This document shows, in pieces, positions 1 to 10,390 of a stretch of DNA of 64,000 bases. How positions within the stretch are numbered: position 1 is the first letter of the stretch; each line of letters begins with the position of its first letter. The stretch comes from Pyrus communis (taxonomy: Eukaryota; Streptophyta; Magnoliopsida; Rosales; Rosaceae), in the NCBI RefSeq assembly GCF_963583255.1, contig NC_084804.1, forward strand, positions 22,264,061-22,328,060, written 5' to 3'. Below the pieces are notes generated by a model that did no database searches, was not told where the DNA came from, and was given only the letters and a program-made list of their open reading frames with translations. The position numbers and the translations under genes are program-made.

Positions 1-308
1 AGATGAAGCACAAAACCTGTCTAGGAAATGAAGGGGTTAAAACTAACTACCTTGTCAGCCAAGTCATCTTTACACGTGGGAAGATGTGAAGTTGTTGCAT
101 AGGTCCAAAAGCCTAAAGGTGACAAGCATCTATTAAACAAGTGACCCCATTGGAGTTGTGTCTTGGTTACAAGAGAGAATCTTTTGTGTACGTAATAGAC
201 TTCTCAAAATTTTTGTAAATAAACCATGCATAATATTACTTAATTATTTGAGATGCTAATACAGAAGTTTTAGCAGAGACGGAGAGCCAGTATTTGTAGC
301 ATATTTTC

Positions 309-1050
309 TCAGAGGGCTATTTTCTTTAATTGAAAGAAGTTTGGTCGCTCCATTAGTGCTTCACAAACAGCATATGGTGATGCCATTGCAACCACAACCC
401 CTTTGTCTTTAACTTCGTCAAATGCATCCTTGAATTCCTTTAAGTCTTTCAAGCTGCGTGGGATAAAAGAATGTTGAAATACCAACTGAAATCCCTTCTC
501 TATTGCCCCTAATCTAGTTTTTGTTGAAGCGCCATTGCTTTAAAATTGTTCAAAAATGTGACTTAAATTTGGATATCAGCTAAACTTATCAAACAAACAG
601 AATCTTTTACCTAGTTGACAATATCTCTTCTCGTTGCCTTTGCCTATCTTAACTCTTCCAGTTGCTACTCCCATCATTGAAAGAGCATTCTCGGCCATCA
701 AATTTATGATGAATCGATTGAGAAATCCGTTGGAGATCAATGGATGAATGATAACATGGTTGTTTTTATAGAGAGAAATATTTGATGGTATTGATAATGT
801 AGTTGGATGCTATGCTTTCAGAACCTGAAAACACGTCGAGAGATATCGTAAGATGTTGTATGAAAATCTTATGGATTAATATATAAGTATTTTGTCTAGT
901 AAATTCTTTAACTTTTTTTATTCATGACTTTATTGTGTAAGGATGCCCCCATCCATACAAATTTATGGCTTTGTCCTTGTATCTGTATGTCACATAACTA
1001 CTCAAACCTTTGGCATCGGAAAGCTTGCACTCATCTTGATTGAGTGATTA
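309..1050 (-). pseudogene. Presequence protease relic A, C-terminal exons 19, 18 and part of 17
   Basis: Three blocks match the intact PreP gene at 41164..50629 in the same strand and order. Block 309..453 matches its last exon; it retains the acceptor AG and recognisable coding for the KD-G-VVVA-AS segment, but with indels. Block 611..633 matches the donor side of exon 18 and stops abruptly where a hAT transposase fragment begins. Block 991..1050 matches the 3' end of exon 17 around the DAKG codons. The remaining upstream exons resume only at 8.1 kb, after about 7 kb of transposable elements. No protein can be made. That it derives from a tandem duplicate of the intact gene is inferred from similarity, strand and order. 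Confidence 0.8.
634..880 (+). pseudogene. hAT transposase C-terminal fragment (TTF-type zinc finger family)
   Basis: Read on the plus strand this encodes LPVATPIIERAFSAIKFMMN followed by RLRNP, then, after a frame change, WMNDNMVVFIER and IFDGIDN. This is the conserved C-terminal dimerisation (hATC) segment of plant hAT transposases of the TTF-type/zinc finger MYM-type-1-like group, whose usual pattern is VATASVERAFSAMK..KNRLRN..GDxWMNDxLVxYIE. Only about 80 codons remain, with a frameshift and stops, so it is dead. It abuts the exon 18 block of PreP relic A, so it probably landed in that duplicate after the gene was free to decay. Confidence 0.75.
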
Positions 1051-1099
1051 TAAACACAATTCTCTTATGACAAATGAAACAATAACACGTGTACAAAGT

Positions 1100-1963
1100 A
1101 ATAATTGCATTAATGTAAATTTAGGTTTACAACATCTGAGGTTGTAAAGTATATGTGTATGGCTATTGATCCGAAGGTCGCAGTGACGATCTCAAATGAG
1201 CGGATGCTGCAAGGTTTGGCTTATGGCGATGGAGGAACCGGCACGTGTAGGGGTACTTGGTGGTTCTTTACAGATGTGATAAAGAATGTAGAGAGCTTTT
1301 TGATCTTCTGAGTGTTTGAGGCTTGAGAGTTTTGAGCATTTAGGTGTGTGGATGTATTTCTGAGCCCCATTCTTTGTCGAGCCTCATAATTATAAGTTCT
1401 CCAAGTCTTGATTGAGGCTTGACTTGGTCTTGATTTTTGGACTTGATTTGGGGTTGGTTCGTGATTTAACTTCATCAAATAATCTTTGATTTAATCAAAT
1501 AAATCAATCACATTTCAACCTTAATTGGCCATCCTTGATTTGTCATTTTTTTTAGTACAACGATGTATTTTACACTAGGGAAAGGGGGAGTTCGGCTAAG
1601 CCACACAATGGACAACCTAATTTTGTATCGAATTCACCATCTACGAGATTCGAACCTAAGATTTCTTACTTACAAGTGAAGAGGAATACCACAAGACTGT
1701 AGTACTGAGTGCCTTGATTTGGCATTTTAAATCAGTTAGTTAGTTTGATTTAAATGAAATTAATTAAAGAATTAATAAAGACAATTCCTTAATTAATTTT
1801 CACCAGTTGTTGACGCGTGTCACTCTTGATGACTCATATAGTTTTGATGAATCATGTGCCATGTGTACTATTTGTGAGACACACAATGCAAGCGTAAGCC
1901 CTTACATGTTGAAAATTTAATGTGTTGGTGAACATTTACTTCATCGAAATTTAGACGTCTACA
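1100..1963 (-). mobile_element. Gypsy-type LTR (3' LTR or remnant)
   Basis: On the minus strand an LTR-like start TGTAGACGTC lies at 1963, immediately preceded by a purine-rich tract (AGTGGGGGCATT, plus positions about 1964..1976) that fits a polypurine tract. The body is AT-rich and non-coding, without long ORFs. The distal end near 1100 is a guess, because no terminal CA with a matching target duplication was found. A SINE is inserted in it. Family assignment (Ty3/gypsy) is inference. Confidence 0.4.
1550..1711 (-). mobile_element. tRNA-derived SINE
   Basis: On the minus strand this 160 bp unit carries an RNA polymerase III B-box (GGTTCGAATCT, plus positions 1646..1656). An A-box-like stretch lies about 50 bp upstream, and the 3' end runs into an A-tract (T-run on plus, 1546..1553). 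It is flanked by a near-perfect 17 bp direct repeat, CCTTGATTTGTCATTTT at 1533..1549 and CCTTGATTTGGCATTTT at 1712..1728, as expected for LINE-mediated insertion. It resembles the Au-like SINEs of flowering plants, with conserved TGTAAAATAC-like 3' sequence. The family name is from memory; the structure is visible. Confidence 0.8.
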
Positions 1964-1989
1964 AATGCCCCCACTTCAAGGTGCGACGT

Positions 1990-2610
1990 ATACATGTCCT
2001 TGTCATGTGTAGAAGGTACGTTTCAAAGTCCCTTTGCATAGTGAATGTACTTTGACAACTATGCTTTGAAGTCCCCCTGCATAGGACTTGATCCAAGAGT
2101 GATGAACACTTGATCCTGAATCGGGTTGGAAGTTTCTTCAAGGGCCATCGAGGCTTGGTCTTAAACAATTTCACATGGTGAGTGATCTTTTGCTTTAGTG
2201 GTGGATGAATCAGCACATGTTTCTTGCGCTTGTTGATTATCCATGATCTTGATGAAAAATACAAGTATGTTTAGTGTTTGCTTTGGCCAGAGAGCTTTCT
2301 AGTTTCTCTAAAGGCTTGGACTTACTTCATTTCTCTGAAGTCGAATTTTATCAAGAGTGGTGACACTATCTTGAACCATTCTTGTGAATTCTTTAAGGTC
2401 GTGAAGACTTGATCTCAAACAAATCGGCATCACAACTAGTGTCACGTGGTGGGTGGTCTTTGACTTTAGTGTGGATGAATCGGCATTTATTGTGCTTGGT
2501 GATTCTCCACGAGCTTGATGAAGAACATGAGTGTAAGCCTTGAAATGAAACATGGTTGATGAATTTGTAATTTGAAGTCATCCTCCAAGTAAGTTTAGTG
2601 AGCGATTTCA
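1990..2610. repeat. Degenerate tandem repeat (about 0.3 kb, two units)
   Basis: Units around 1990..2260 and 2310..2600 share a common order of phrases: a stretch containing CTTGATC, CACRTGGTGRGTGRTCTTT, then TTTAGTG-GGATGAATC and CTTGATGAARAA. They lie beside the polypurine tract of the neighbouring LTR and are probably its non-coding internal region. Short ORFs on the minus strand here are by-products of the repeat and show no recognisable domain. Confidence 0.5.
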
Positions 2611-2787
2611 TGCTTGCTCTAGGTACCACCATTAATTAACATGAAATGAGAGGCATATGAGGGCCAATTAAGATGGATTTGTAATTTGATTCAAGCCTCC
2701 CATCTTCTTTTAGACTTGTGATTTGATGCTTTCCCTTTTCTTTTGATTGAGATGCACACTTTACACATTTGGCACCATAAATGTTAT

Positions 2788-3417
2788 GTCTCGATCCCGA
2801 GATACGTCTAGAATCAACACTTAAAGGTAGGAAAATAATGGTACAACATATAATATATGGGGTGACTATGACTCATACATACAATATAAACAAGAGCTTC
2901 ACTAAAAATAACTTAACAATATAGGGTGATGATACCTATTTTGAGTGTACCGCCAACATAGCCGACCTATTGGAAATTCTCTTCCTTAACCGCTACTTGT
3001 TACTCTACAAAACAACCCTACGATGTGGGATTGTTGCACCTAGCAAAACAAAACCAGGATAAGCTGTGAAACTCATGTGAGTGACAATAATACAATATAT
3101 GTGAATATAAGAAAGATCAAATGATTAAATTAGAAGTAGTGTCTACGTCCACACATGACTTTCTTCTGAATACTTGCTCAATCTGTCGATCTAATTACCA
3201 TAATTATCATTTGATCGTTCTCTTCGGATTGTGACTCACCACTCACCTTTCATCATTTTCCAAATGATCACAAACATCCAATTGCCACATATTTCATAAT
3301 TTAACCATCATACGTCTCATTAATACATAGAAGATACATCTCATTAATATGTATAACAATGATTCTTAATTTTAAATCTCACCACACGTCTTTCGAGTTA
3401 ACAATAGTGATGCGGGA
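2788..3417 (-). mobile_element. LTR-like sequence, first part (split by a solo LTR)
   Basis: Starts on plus with TGTTATGTCTCGATCCCGAG, the mirror image of an LTR 3' end of the type seen in the LARD at 20190. The sequence is interrupted at 3417 by the solo LTR and appears to resume at 5975. No coding potential is seen. The preceding bases, read on minus, contain TGGTGCC and might be a primer-binding site, but this is weak. Confidence 0.4.
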
Positions 3418-4448
3418 TTTAAACGCACACAAATTAAACCCTCTTTTTGTCAATTGTAGTATATGTATAAGTAGGGATCGTTCTGGACCGGGGATTAGGA
3501 GGGATTGTTAATCACTTGGATTTGACTCAAAAACGTAAAAACACAATATAAAACACTATACTAGACTCAAAGAATGCAAAACTAAACTTTAAAACACTCA
3601 AGCAAACTAAAAGACTCAAAACAGCACAAACACACTCAAATCTGCCTAAAAACCACTTTCTGGGCAGTTTTGAGTATAAACACAAATTTGGACGAAATTA
3701 AGTTGTAACTTGACTCAAGACTCTTAAAAACTCAAACTAAATGTAATTCTAACTAATCTAACACTTTAAAATAAATGGGGGATTGGTTTTGACGAATTTA
3801 AAACTAAAACAGAAACTTGGAAACAAAACAGAATGTAAAGATGAATGTGATGATATTGAATGGATTGAAGCTAGCTAAGGGGTTCATCTCCACACATGTT
3901 ACACTTGCATAATAAAAAGATTTCCAATTGCATTTCAATAAATTATGAAACTCATCACCCCAGGTTAATTAGGTCTGCTTAAATTAACCGTCAAGTTTTC
4001 CTTAAGTTAATGAATTGGATGGGTTAGCGCAACGCAATTCACAACATTCTCCAAAAGTCCTTTACGTGAACAGCACAATAAAGATACAATCAAAGATCAT
4101 TAAGCATTATGAAAACTATAAGGGTTGACGAGGCATTCGTTACTATGATGAGCATGAAACTCGTGCCAAGAATTCATTTAACGCGATTGTTTATAAGCAA
4201 CCTCCACTGCTTGTGAATATAATATCATAACGATTAGGTGAAACTCACTTATATTCTAGCGTCATATTCATGCATGAAAATTAAGCGTGCACTCTCAATA
4301 AACATACATAAATAAGTTATCAATCAAACGGTTAAACAAATTGAATCCACAACTTATGAAACGCAATTAGAAGTAATCAAATCAAAATGCAAGCATAAAC
4401 ATTTATTTCAAATCCCCCCCTAGCCAAGGGGGGTTTAGTTCCTCATGG

Positions 4449-4670
4449 TACAAAACAAAGAGAATCAAAGAAACACCTAAACATTCCAACAACTCAAACT
4501 TGAATTGTATGAACGTTTAGGCTCTCTTCTCTTCCATTCCTCATTCGTACAAAACAAAGAGTATTGAAATTAAACATTGAAATCAAAGAAACACCTAAAC
4601 ATTCCAACAACTCAAACTTGAATTGTATGAACGTTTAGGCACTCTTCTCTTCCTCTTCGTTCTAGCACAA
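4449..4670. repeat. Imperfect tandem duplication inside the solo LTR
   Basis: The stretch from ACAAAACAAAGAG through CACCTAAACATTCCAACAAC and TGAACGTTTAGG occurs twice, starting at about 4449 and about 4549. It occurs once in the homologous LTR at about 60021..60092. The second unit also carries an extra ATTGAAATTAAACATTGAAA-type insertion. The duplication therefore arose after the two LTRs diverged. Confidence 0.75.
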
Positions 4671-4859
4671 GGTCTAAGGATAGTTTGATGGTGTGAATGG
4701 TTTGGGGAGTGGTGGAGGAATGGAAGAGGAGTGGTGGAAATGGAAGGATGGTGTTTGGATTGTAAGGGAGAGTCACGGCACAAAGATGGTTTGATGGTCT
4801 ACATTTCTGCAATGGATGAGTGAATATGGAAGAGTGTATGAATGAGTGAATGAGAATTG

Positions 4860-5680
4860 TGGCTAAAATGCATGCTTATTTATAGGTAAATACGAGGGAA
4901 CATGACAGCTAGGAGGTGGGTGGAAATCTGAAATGGTGGTGGGAGATGCATGTGGCTGATTTATGCATGTGATTAAAGGGTGAGAATGCATGTGCTTTGA
5001 CAGAAATGAAAGGGAATGCATGTGCAATGAGTGTGGAGTGAATGATTGAATGCATGTGGCTGATAGGTATGAATGATTATGGTTGCATGTGGGTGGAAAT
5101 GCATGTGAATGCATTGTTTGTTGGGAAATAATGGGAACTCACGGCATTGGCAGATTTCTGGTGGTTGTGAGGTGGAAAATGCATGTGTTTGCATGTGAAT
5201 TAAAGCTATATGTGGCTGCAATGATGAAATGGATGGGAGTGCATGTGGCTTGGGTGGAATGAAGGGGATGCAATCTGAAATGGAAGATGGAATGGGATGC
5301 AAGGCAATTATGGTGTTTGTGTGAATGATGGCAGATTGTGTATGTGAATGATTAGGGTGAATGTGCATGTGCTTTGACAGCTAGGATGAATTAATTAAAG
5401 GGAGTGCATGTGGGTGAATGTGTGGCTAATTTGTGGTGCAATGATGAAGGAATAATCTGGAAATGCAAGGTGAAATGAAGTGGAATGACAATGAGTGCAT
5501 GTTAGTTGAATATGTGGCTGATTGTTTATGTTGAGAAGTGAATGAATGCACCGGTTGATGAATGGGAAAAATTGCTGAATGATGAAGAGTGTCACGGCTT
5601 GGGGAGTGCATGATGATGGGTGCATGTGATTGAAATGCATGTGGAATGAATGAAATGCATTGATATGCACGGCAAAGGAA
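4860..5680. repeat. TGCATGTG-rich low-complexity array in the LTR
   Basis: The 9-mer ATGCATGTG and variants recur dozens of times, separated by GAATGA-, GGTGG- and AATGATG-type spacers. Read on minus it yields artificial His/Met/Ser-rich ORFs up to 131 codons. The homologous LTR at 58989..60896 has a shorter version around 60360..60600, so the array changes in length. No regular period was seen. Confidence 0.75.
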
Positions 5681-5974
5681 GTGGAATTTCTGAAATGGTT
5701 TAAATGTCCTAAAACTAAAGGGAACAAGGTTCCAACACTTTGGTCTTCAATTAGGTCTTCAATTTCGTCCAACACTTTGGCTCCAAGCATAAGCTATCCA
5801 TCCTTAGCCCAAAAGTGCTCCAAAAGTCTCCAAAATGCATCTTTTTGCTCCTTTAGCCCTTTGGACCTACAAACACACGAAAATAGCTTAAAGTACTAAA
5901 ATTACTAAGTACTAGCAACATAAATGCAAGAAAACAAGCAAACTAAGGTGCATAAATATGCTCCTATCAAATAG

Positions 5975-6790
5975 TCATTATACAACCCCAAGTTGGGTAG
6001 GAAGGACACACCATCAATAATACAATCAAGTGTATGACTGATATTAGTATCTTTTTCATCATTGTATCTTTGTTTCTATCGAGTAGGAATGAGTCATATC
6101 CAAATCCGTTCACTTTAGATACACTATCAAGTAAACTGTTTGATTCAACTCTTTCTAGATTAAGGCACACATGCATTCAATCTCTTCTTTCCTATGTGAA
6201 TAAATACTAGGGCTATAGAGAGACACAATTCGGCTGTAGCCTACAATAGGTAACCGAATAGGATGTGGTCCCCCATTGCGAATTAACCAAGTAGAATCAC
6301 TCATGAGAGTAGTGATAGACGGTAATCACCCAATGTGGATTAACTTGGTGGGATCACCCCCAAACTACGTATGGCATACCTAGGTAACGAGGATGGCCTA
6401 ATGTAGTTTAACCAGACGCGACCCTAGGGTTGCCTAATGCAATTAACCAGTTGTAACCCTCAAATAGTATGGTCCTCCTATGCGGATTAACCAGGCTGGG
6501 CCATCTATGTACAACAACTACACGATGCAGATTCCAATTTGATGTTACATCACCCCATGTACTGGGTTAACAGTACTCTACTAGCCCTTCCATTTCACAA
6601 TCATTTGAAACATAACATAAATATATTTTTGATAACACTATCAGGTAAACATAACATAGTAGCTCTCATTTCCATGAAATCATTTGTAAATCTATGTTAT
6701 ATCCACATAGTATAACAAGGAAGTTTCACGGGTAACCATACCAATAATATTAAAGTCATTCACTTGAAGTCCGTTTTTCATTAAGACATT
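5975..6790 (-). mobile_element. LTR-like sequence, second part
   Basis: Continuation of the sequence interrupted at 3417. It contains repeated phrases of the form GCGGATTAACCAGG / GCGAATTAACCAAG / GTGGATTAACTTGG (6270..6500), which look like degenerate short tandem units. It has no coding potential. The outer border is not resolved. Confidence 0.35.
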
Positions 6791-6829
6791 AACTTAAATT
6801 AAGACATTAAAGATTGTTAGGTTGTTAAT

Positions 6830-7020
6830 TAACGAGGAGGGCAATTGTACGACACCATTATCTTCAGAATAATGTAATGCAGGTTGGGAGATTATATCGC
6901 ACCACTCAAGTTAGTAGTCAAATTAAATATACAGTGTAGGATGGACGATTATATTGCACCATCTAAAATTAAATATGCAGTGCCAGATGAGCAATTATAC
7001 CGCAATATCTAAATTTGCAA
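6830..7020. repeat. Degenerate tandem repeat of about 65 bp
   Basis: Three to four units carry a motif of the form GGGAGATTATATCGCACCA / GGACGATTATATTGCACCA / GAGCAATTATACCGCAATA, each preceded by GCAG(G/T)-like and AAATTAAATA phrases. AT-rich and non-coding. Origin unknown. Confidence 0.55.
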
Positions 7021-7091
7021 TAAAATTAAATAAAATTAAGTATTAGGTTAGTAGTCAGGAGCTACACCAAATAAGAAATAAAAAATTTAAG

Positions 7092-7594
7092 ATGGACTGC
7101 CAATTTAGTTCATGAATTATTACCTGAGTGAAAATTAGCTCCGTAAACTAAATTTATTTTTTTTCCAGAAAAATTAGTCTTTGAATTATACACATCTGCC
7201 AATTACAACTTTGATATTAGATTCGAAGCTACTATATTTAATTTTCCGTCAATTTAAGTCACGTTACTTGCATGTGATACACATTGGAGGGTAGATTGAT
7301 AATTTTTCATAAAGAAATAGTGTATGGAATTAACTTTAGAGGGTAAATTAGACATTAGATTCGCAACCTAAATGAAATGCTAGGGGCTTATGGGCGAGAA
7401 AAAGATAGTTACACTCTAAAATGTATAAAGTGACTTAAGCTGACGAAAAATTGAATAAACTAGCTTTGAATATTATATTAGAGATGAAATTAGCAATTTT
7501 TAATGAATTTAGGGATTTATTTTACGAAAAAAATAATTCAGGGACCTAATTTTCATTGAGATGATAGTTCAGGGACTAAATCGGCACTTCACCC
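7092..7594. mobile_element. Mutator-like MITE (503 bp) with 11 bp target duplication
   Basis: The ends form a long inverted repeat. The left end has GCCAATTTAGTTCATGAATT and the right end, reverse-complemented, has GCCGATTTAGTCCCTGAACT; both continue with YGAAAATTAG. An 11 bp direct repeat AAAAATTTAAG (7081..7091 and 7595..7605) flanks it. Long terminal inverted repeats with 9-11 bp duplications are typical of Mutator-like elements. It has no coding capacity. Confidence 0.75.
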
Positions 7595-7605
7595 AAAAAT
7601 TTAAG

Positions 7606-8100
7606 TGGACTGTGGTTATTAACATGAGGACTAGGATAAGGTATATTGGTAGCAGATCTTCATTGTGGTAGCAAGGGATCACAAAGCAGGTGAGGAAGAG
7701 AACGAAAGATGAACAGTATGATCCTAATGGGAAACATTTTTCGGCGAAGGAAATGAAAACTAGTTAGGGTTAGAGAGTCCTATTGATAATGTGTTATAAA
7801 TAGGTAAATAGAGAGAGAGAACCGTTGCTAGAAATTGAAGTGGAACGGGAGCAATGTATCATGCTATTTATTTTTTTAACTGTATTAGACAATGGATGTA
7901 GAAGAAGAGATGGGAGGGAGATTTGTATTATCAGTTTCTGCTTTTGATCTTGTGTGTTGTTTGTGAGGAAAAAGTAAGTTGTTTTGATGTATTTTTTGAG
8001 TCACCATATGACTCTTTTATATAGGCAAAAGTCACAAACAAACAACTACAATCTTACACAATCACAAAGGAAAGAATGATGTAGCAACTAGTGAGAACTA
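7606..8100. other. No gene seen
   Basis: Unique-looking AT-rich sequence with a GAGAGAGAGA run near 7813. No ORF of interest and no repeat structure is evident. It lies between the MITE and the upstream exons of PreP relic A and may include decayed PreP intron. Confidence 0.5.
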
Positions 8101-8104
8101 TTTC

Positions 8105-8815
8105 TTGACCACTACCTCTCAATAGGTTCTGAAAATATAATATAAAATATAATATAATATAATACCTCCATTTTAGCTTTAAAGTCATAGAAAATCTGCT
8201 TAAATCGCTGCTGGTCTGTTAACTGGACTTCTTGAAGAACATAGCTAACCTGTAATAACGTGAAATGAATGCATTAACAACCAAAAGTTGCAACGATAAT
8301 ACAGTGGAAAAGGGTAAAAACCTAGTGAGTAATGGTACACCAATTGCATGCCCAGAAACCTCCTCCCAATGCGAAGAAAATAGCAGTGAAGAGATTTTTT
8401 ATTAAGAAAAGGTAACCACTCCGCAGCTTATGATTGATTACCTCGGTGGGAACAGGATTAGGTTCCTTGGAAATATCTCGCAGAAGAGACCTGGAACACT
8501 TCTCAAAGCTTCGGGTGGGTCATTAGTTTTCTTCTTCAGTCGCAGCTCCTCCGAACACAGTCAAAACGTTCCGTGCAAAATTTTACAGTTGATAACATGT
8601 ATTTATATTTGCTAACGGAAGTTGATGTGGATTTTTCAGTAAGATTTTCCCCATACCCCATTAGAGGAGAGAAAACAGCCTTAGACCGTTCCTTTGAGTC
8701 ATTACAATCGACCAGAGCATTAAGGAAAGGCCTTGCAGAATTGATCCAATGTGAAACACTCTTCAACCTAATCCTAAATAGAGGTTGAAGGAGGTGAAAA
8801 TTAACTTCGGAAGAA
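8105..8815 (-). pseudogene. Presequence protease relic A, exons 14, 13, 10, 9 and 8
   Basis: Same order and strand as the intact gene. Block 8105..8131 matches the acceptor side of exon 14 (NRLRGSG). Block 8166..8249 is a complete 84 bp exon 13 with both splice sites; it is still open and reads VSYVLQEVQLTDQQRFKQ and on, against FSCVLQEVQFTDQQRFKQ in the intact gene. Block 8442..8575 matches exon 10 (PPEALRSV region) with frame damage. Block 8640..8690 matches exon 9 (SKAVFSPLI). Block 8745..8815 matches exon 8 (QFSIGLKGV region). Exons 11 and 12 are missing and introns are shortened, so this is a decayed duplicate of genomic origin and not a retrocopy. Confidence 0.85.
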
Positions 8816-8989
8816 CCTCCAAATCCATTTTTAAACAAGGCTAATTTGTTCAGTGGAGAAAAACTGAGGATACCGATTACATCTAACAAATGTAAGAGTG
8901 TATTAGACCATAGCACTAACTAGAAGCATGTACTAAATATTAAAAAAGAACAATAAGTTGCACGTACAAAAATGTTTCAGAATATTAAA

Positions 8990-10390
8990 AAACTTGTAAA
9001 ACATATTAATTTATAAACTTTCGAGATTACTCTGTTGTTGATAATTGCAAGTGTACAATATCGTCCAAGTAATATAGTGATAAGTAGAGTGTCATTCAAA
9101 TAAGGGTCGGATTAACCTAAATTTACTATTGAGATTGACTTCAGACTACACTTAAATAAAAGAAGGATTACGATGACAACTTCAAATATGAAAAGAAACG
9201 AAATGAAAGTAAAAATAATAATTGATCGAACACGAAGTAAAAGTGAGTGAATTATGCAAGATTAATTTATGGAAGCACTAGGACATCAGGTTCCTCATTC
9301 TCAATCCCATCTAATCCCGTTATTCATATTAAATTCAAATTATTCCCATGTTGCTAGCAATTATCCCTTGATTCGTCAACATTTCTTGTCAGAATATACT
9401 AACCGTGTTTCTAACTATTACCCATGCTATGTCGAGCCACATATATGGATAACTGAAACCCTTTACACTCAATGGATAATTACACGATAATACACAAATC
9501 ATAACCAGTATGTCTACTCAATTATGTAATTCATGGTAATTGTTATGAGAAGCAATCTATTAAACTCAACCTATTAGTCGCAATTTAGTTCTTCACACAA
9601 ATAATGGCCAGTTATTTGATAACGACGAAGCACAATAACAATTACTCAACATGGAAAATAACTGATATTAATATATAATAACGAAAATTATATGTTCATG
9701 ATAAGAGTACACCCTATTCCTAGCAAAAGGACTTAATTCATGATTAAACTAATGACAAACATGAATGAATTCAATGGCATAAAAGAAACCCAAAACTCCA
9801 ATTCTGTATTCGTGTGCGAGTATGCCCTGGAAATATGCAATCTTCTTCCCTTGCGGCACACCCCGATTAGGCTCTCAATCCCCCCTCCTTATTCTTCCCT
9901 CGTTTGCCTCCTAATAAGGACTTAGAATCCTTGTCCCCTTTGGAAAAGTCCAACCGGCACTTTTTATAAAGCCCAAATTGAACTTAATTTGATAAAACCC
10001 AAATTCCAGCACCACTCTCATATAGTAGCAGTCCACTTCGTTATTCTTTCATACTTGCCTTATAATTCTTCTTAAAAATCCACACTTATCTCCGACTATT
10101 ATTTCTACAAAACTCACACAAAACACATCAAACTCGCCAATTTAATATAAAATCATGACCAAATAATAAGTAAAAGACGTATAAACATGCATATAAAATC
10201 AACCTAACATACTCCGATTCTGAAAATTCTGAATTTAAAAACCGTGGTCCGATCCAATATGATTCTGAAAATTTAGAATGAAAATATAAACTTGATTTCG
10301 ATCGGATTTGTCCGAAAAATTGATAAACGTTTATCATCCTCATATACATCCATATTCGGGAAACACGAGACTTCCTTTAATCAGGTAAGA
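8990..10390. mobile_element. LTR-like non-coding sequence
   Basis: Begins near 9034 with TGTTGATAATTGCAAGTGTA, a phrase type that marks the 3' end of Tat-like LTRs in this window (compare 53980 and 3418). The text that follows (root-like words such as CTCAATCCCATCTAATCCC, then AACTCAAC and GTAATTC) is AT-rich and non-coding. Borders and target duplication were not found, so this is a tentative call. ORFs of 60-73 codons here have no recognisable domain. Confidence 0.35.

Larger units (their letters stand above)
3418..5969 (-). mobile_element. Solo LTR, Tat/Ogre-like gypsy, with perfect 5 bp target duplication
   Basis: A 2552 bp block runs from TGATGCGG to CCTATCA on plus (terminal TG...CA). 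It is bounded by identical 5 bp direct repeats AATAG at 3413..3417 and 5970..5974. A homologous, shorter block lies at 58989..60896. In that copy the 5' side of the LTR (minus strand) is preceded by a purine tract, which orients both copies on the minus strand. There is no internal retroviral region here, so unequal recombination between two LTRs is the likely origin. Minus-strand His-rich ORFs are products of a simple repeat, not genes. Confidence 0.85.

Noticed and set aside
4860..5680. CRISPR-like array
   Set aside because: Repeats are short, irregularly spaced and imperfect, spacers are not unique, and this is plant DNA within a retrotransposon LTR.
4863..5790. Minus-strand His/Met/Ser-rich ORFs of up to 131 codons
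   Set aside because: Products of the TGCATGTG low-complexity array inside a solo LTR; no start context, domain or splice partner.
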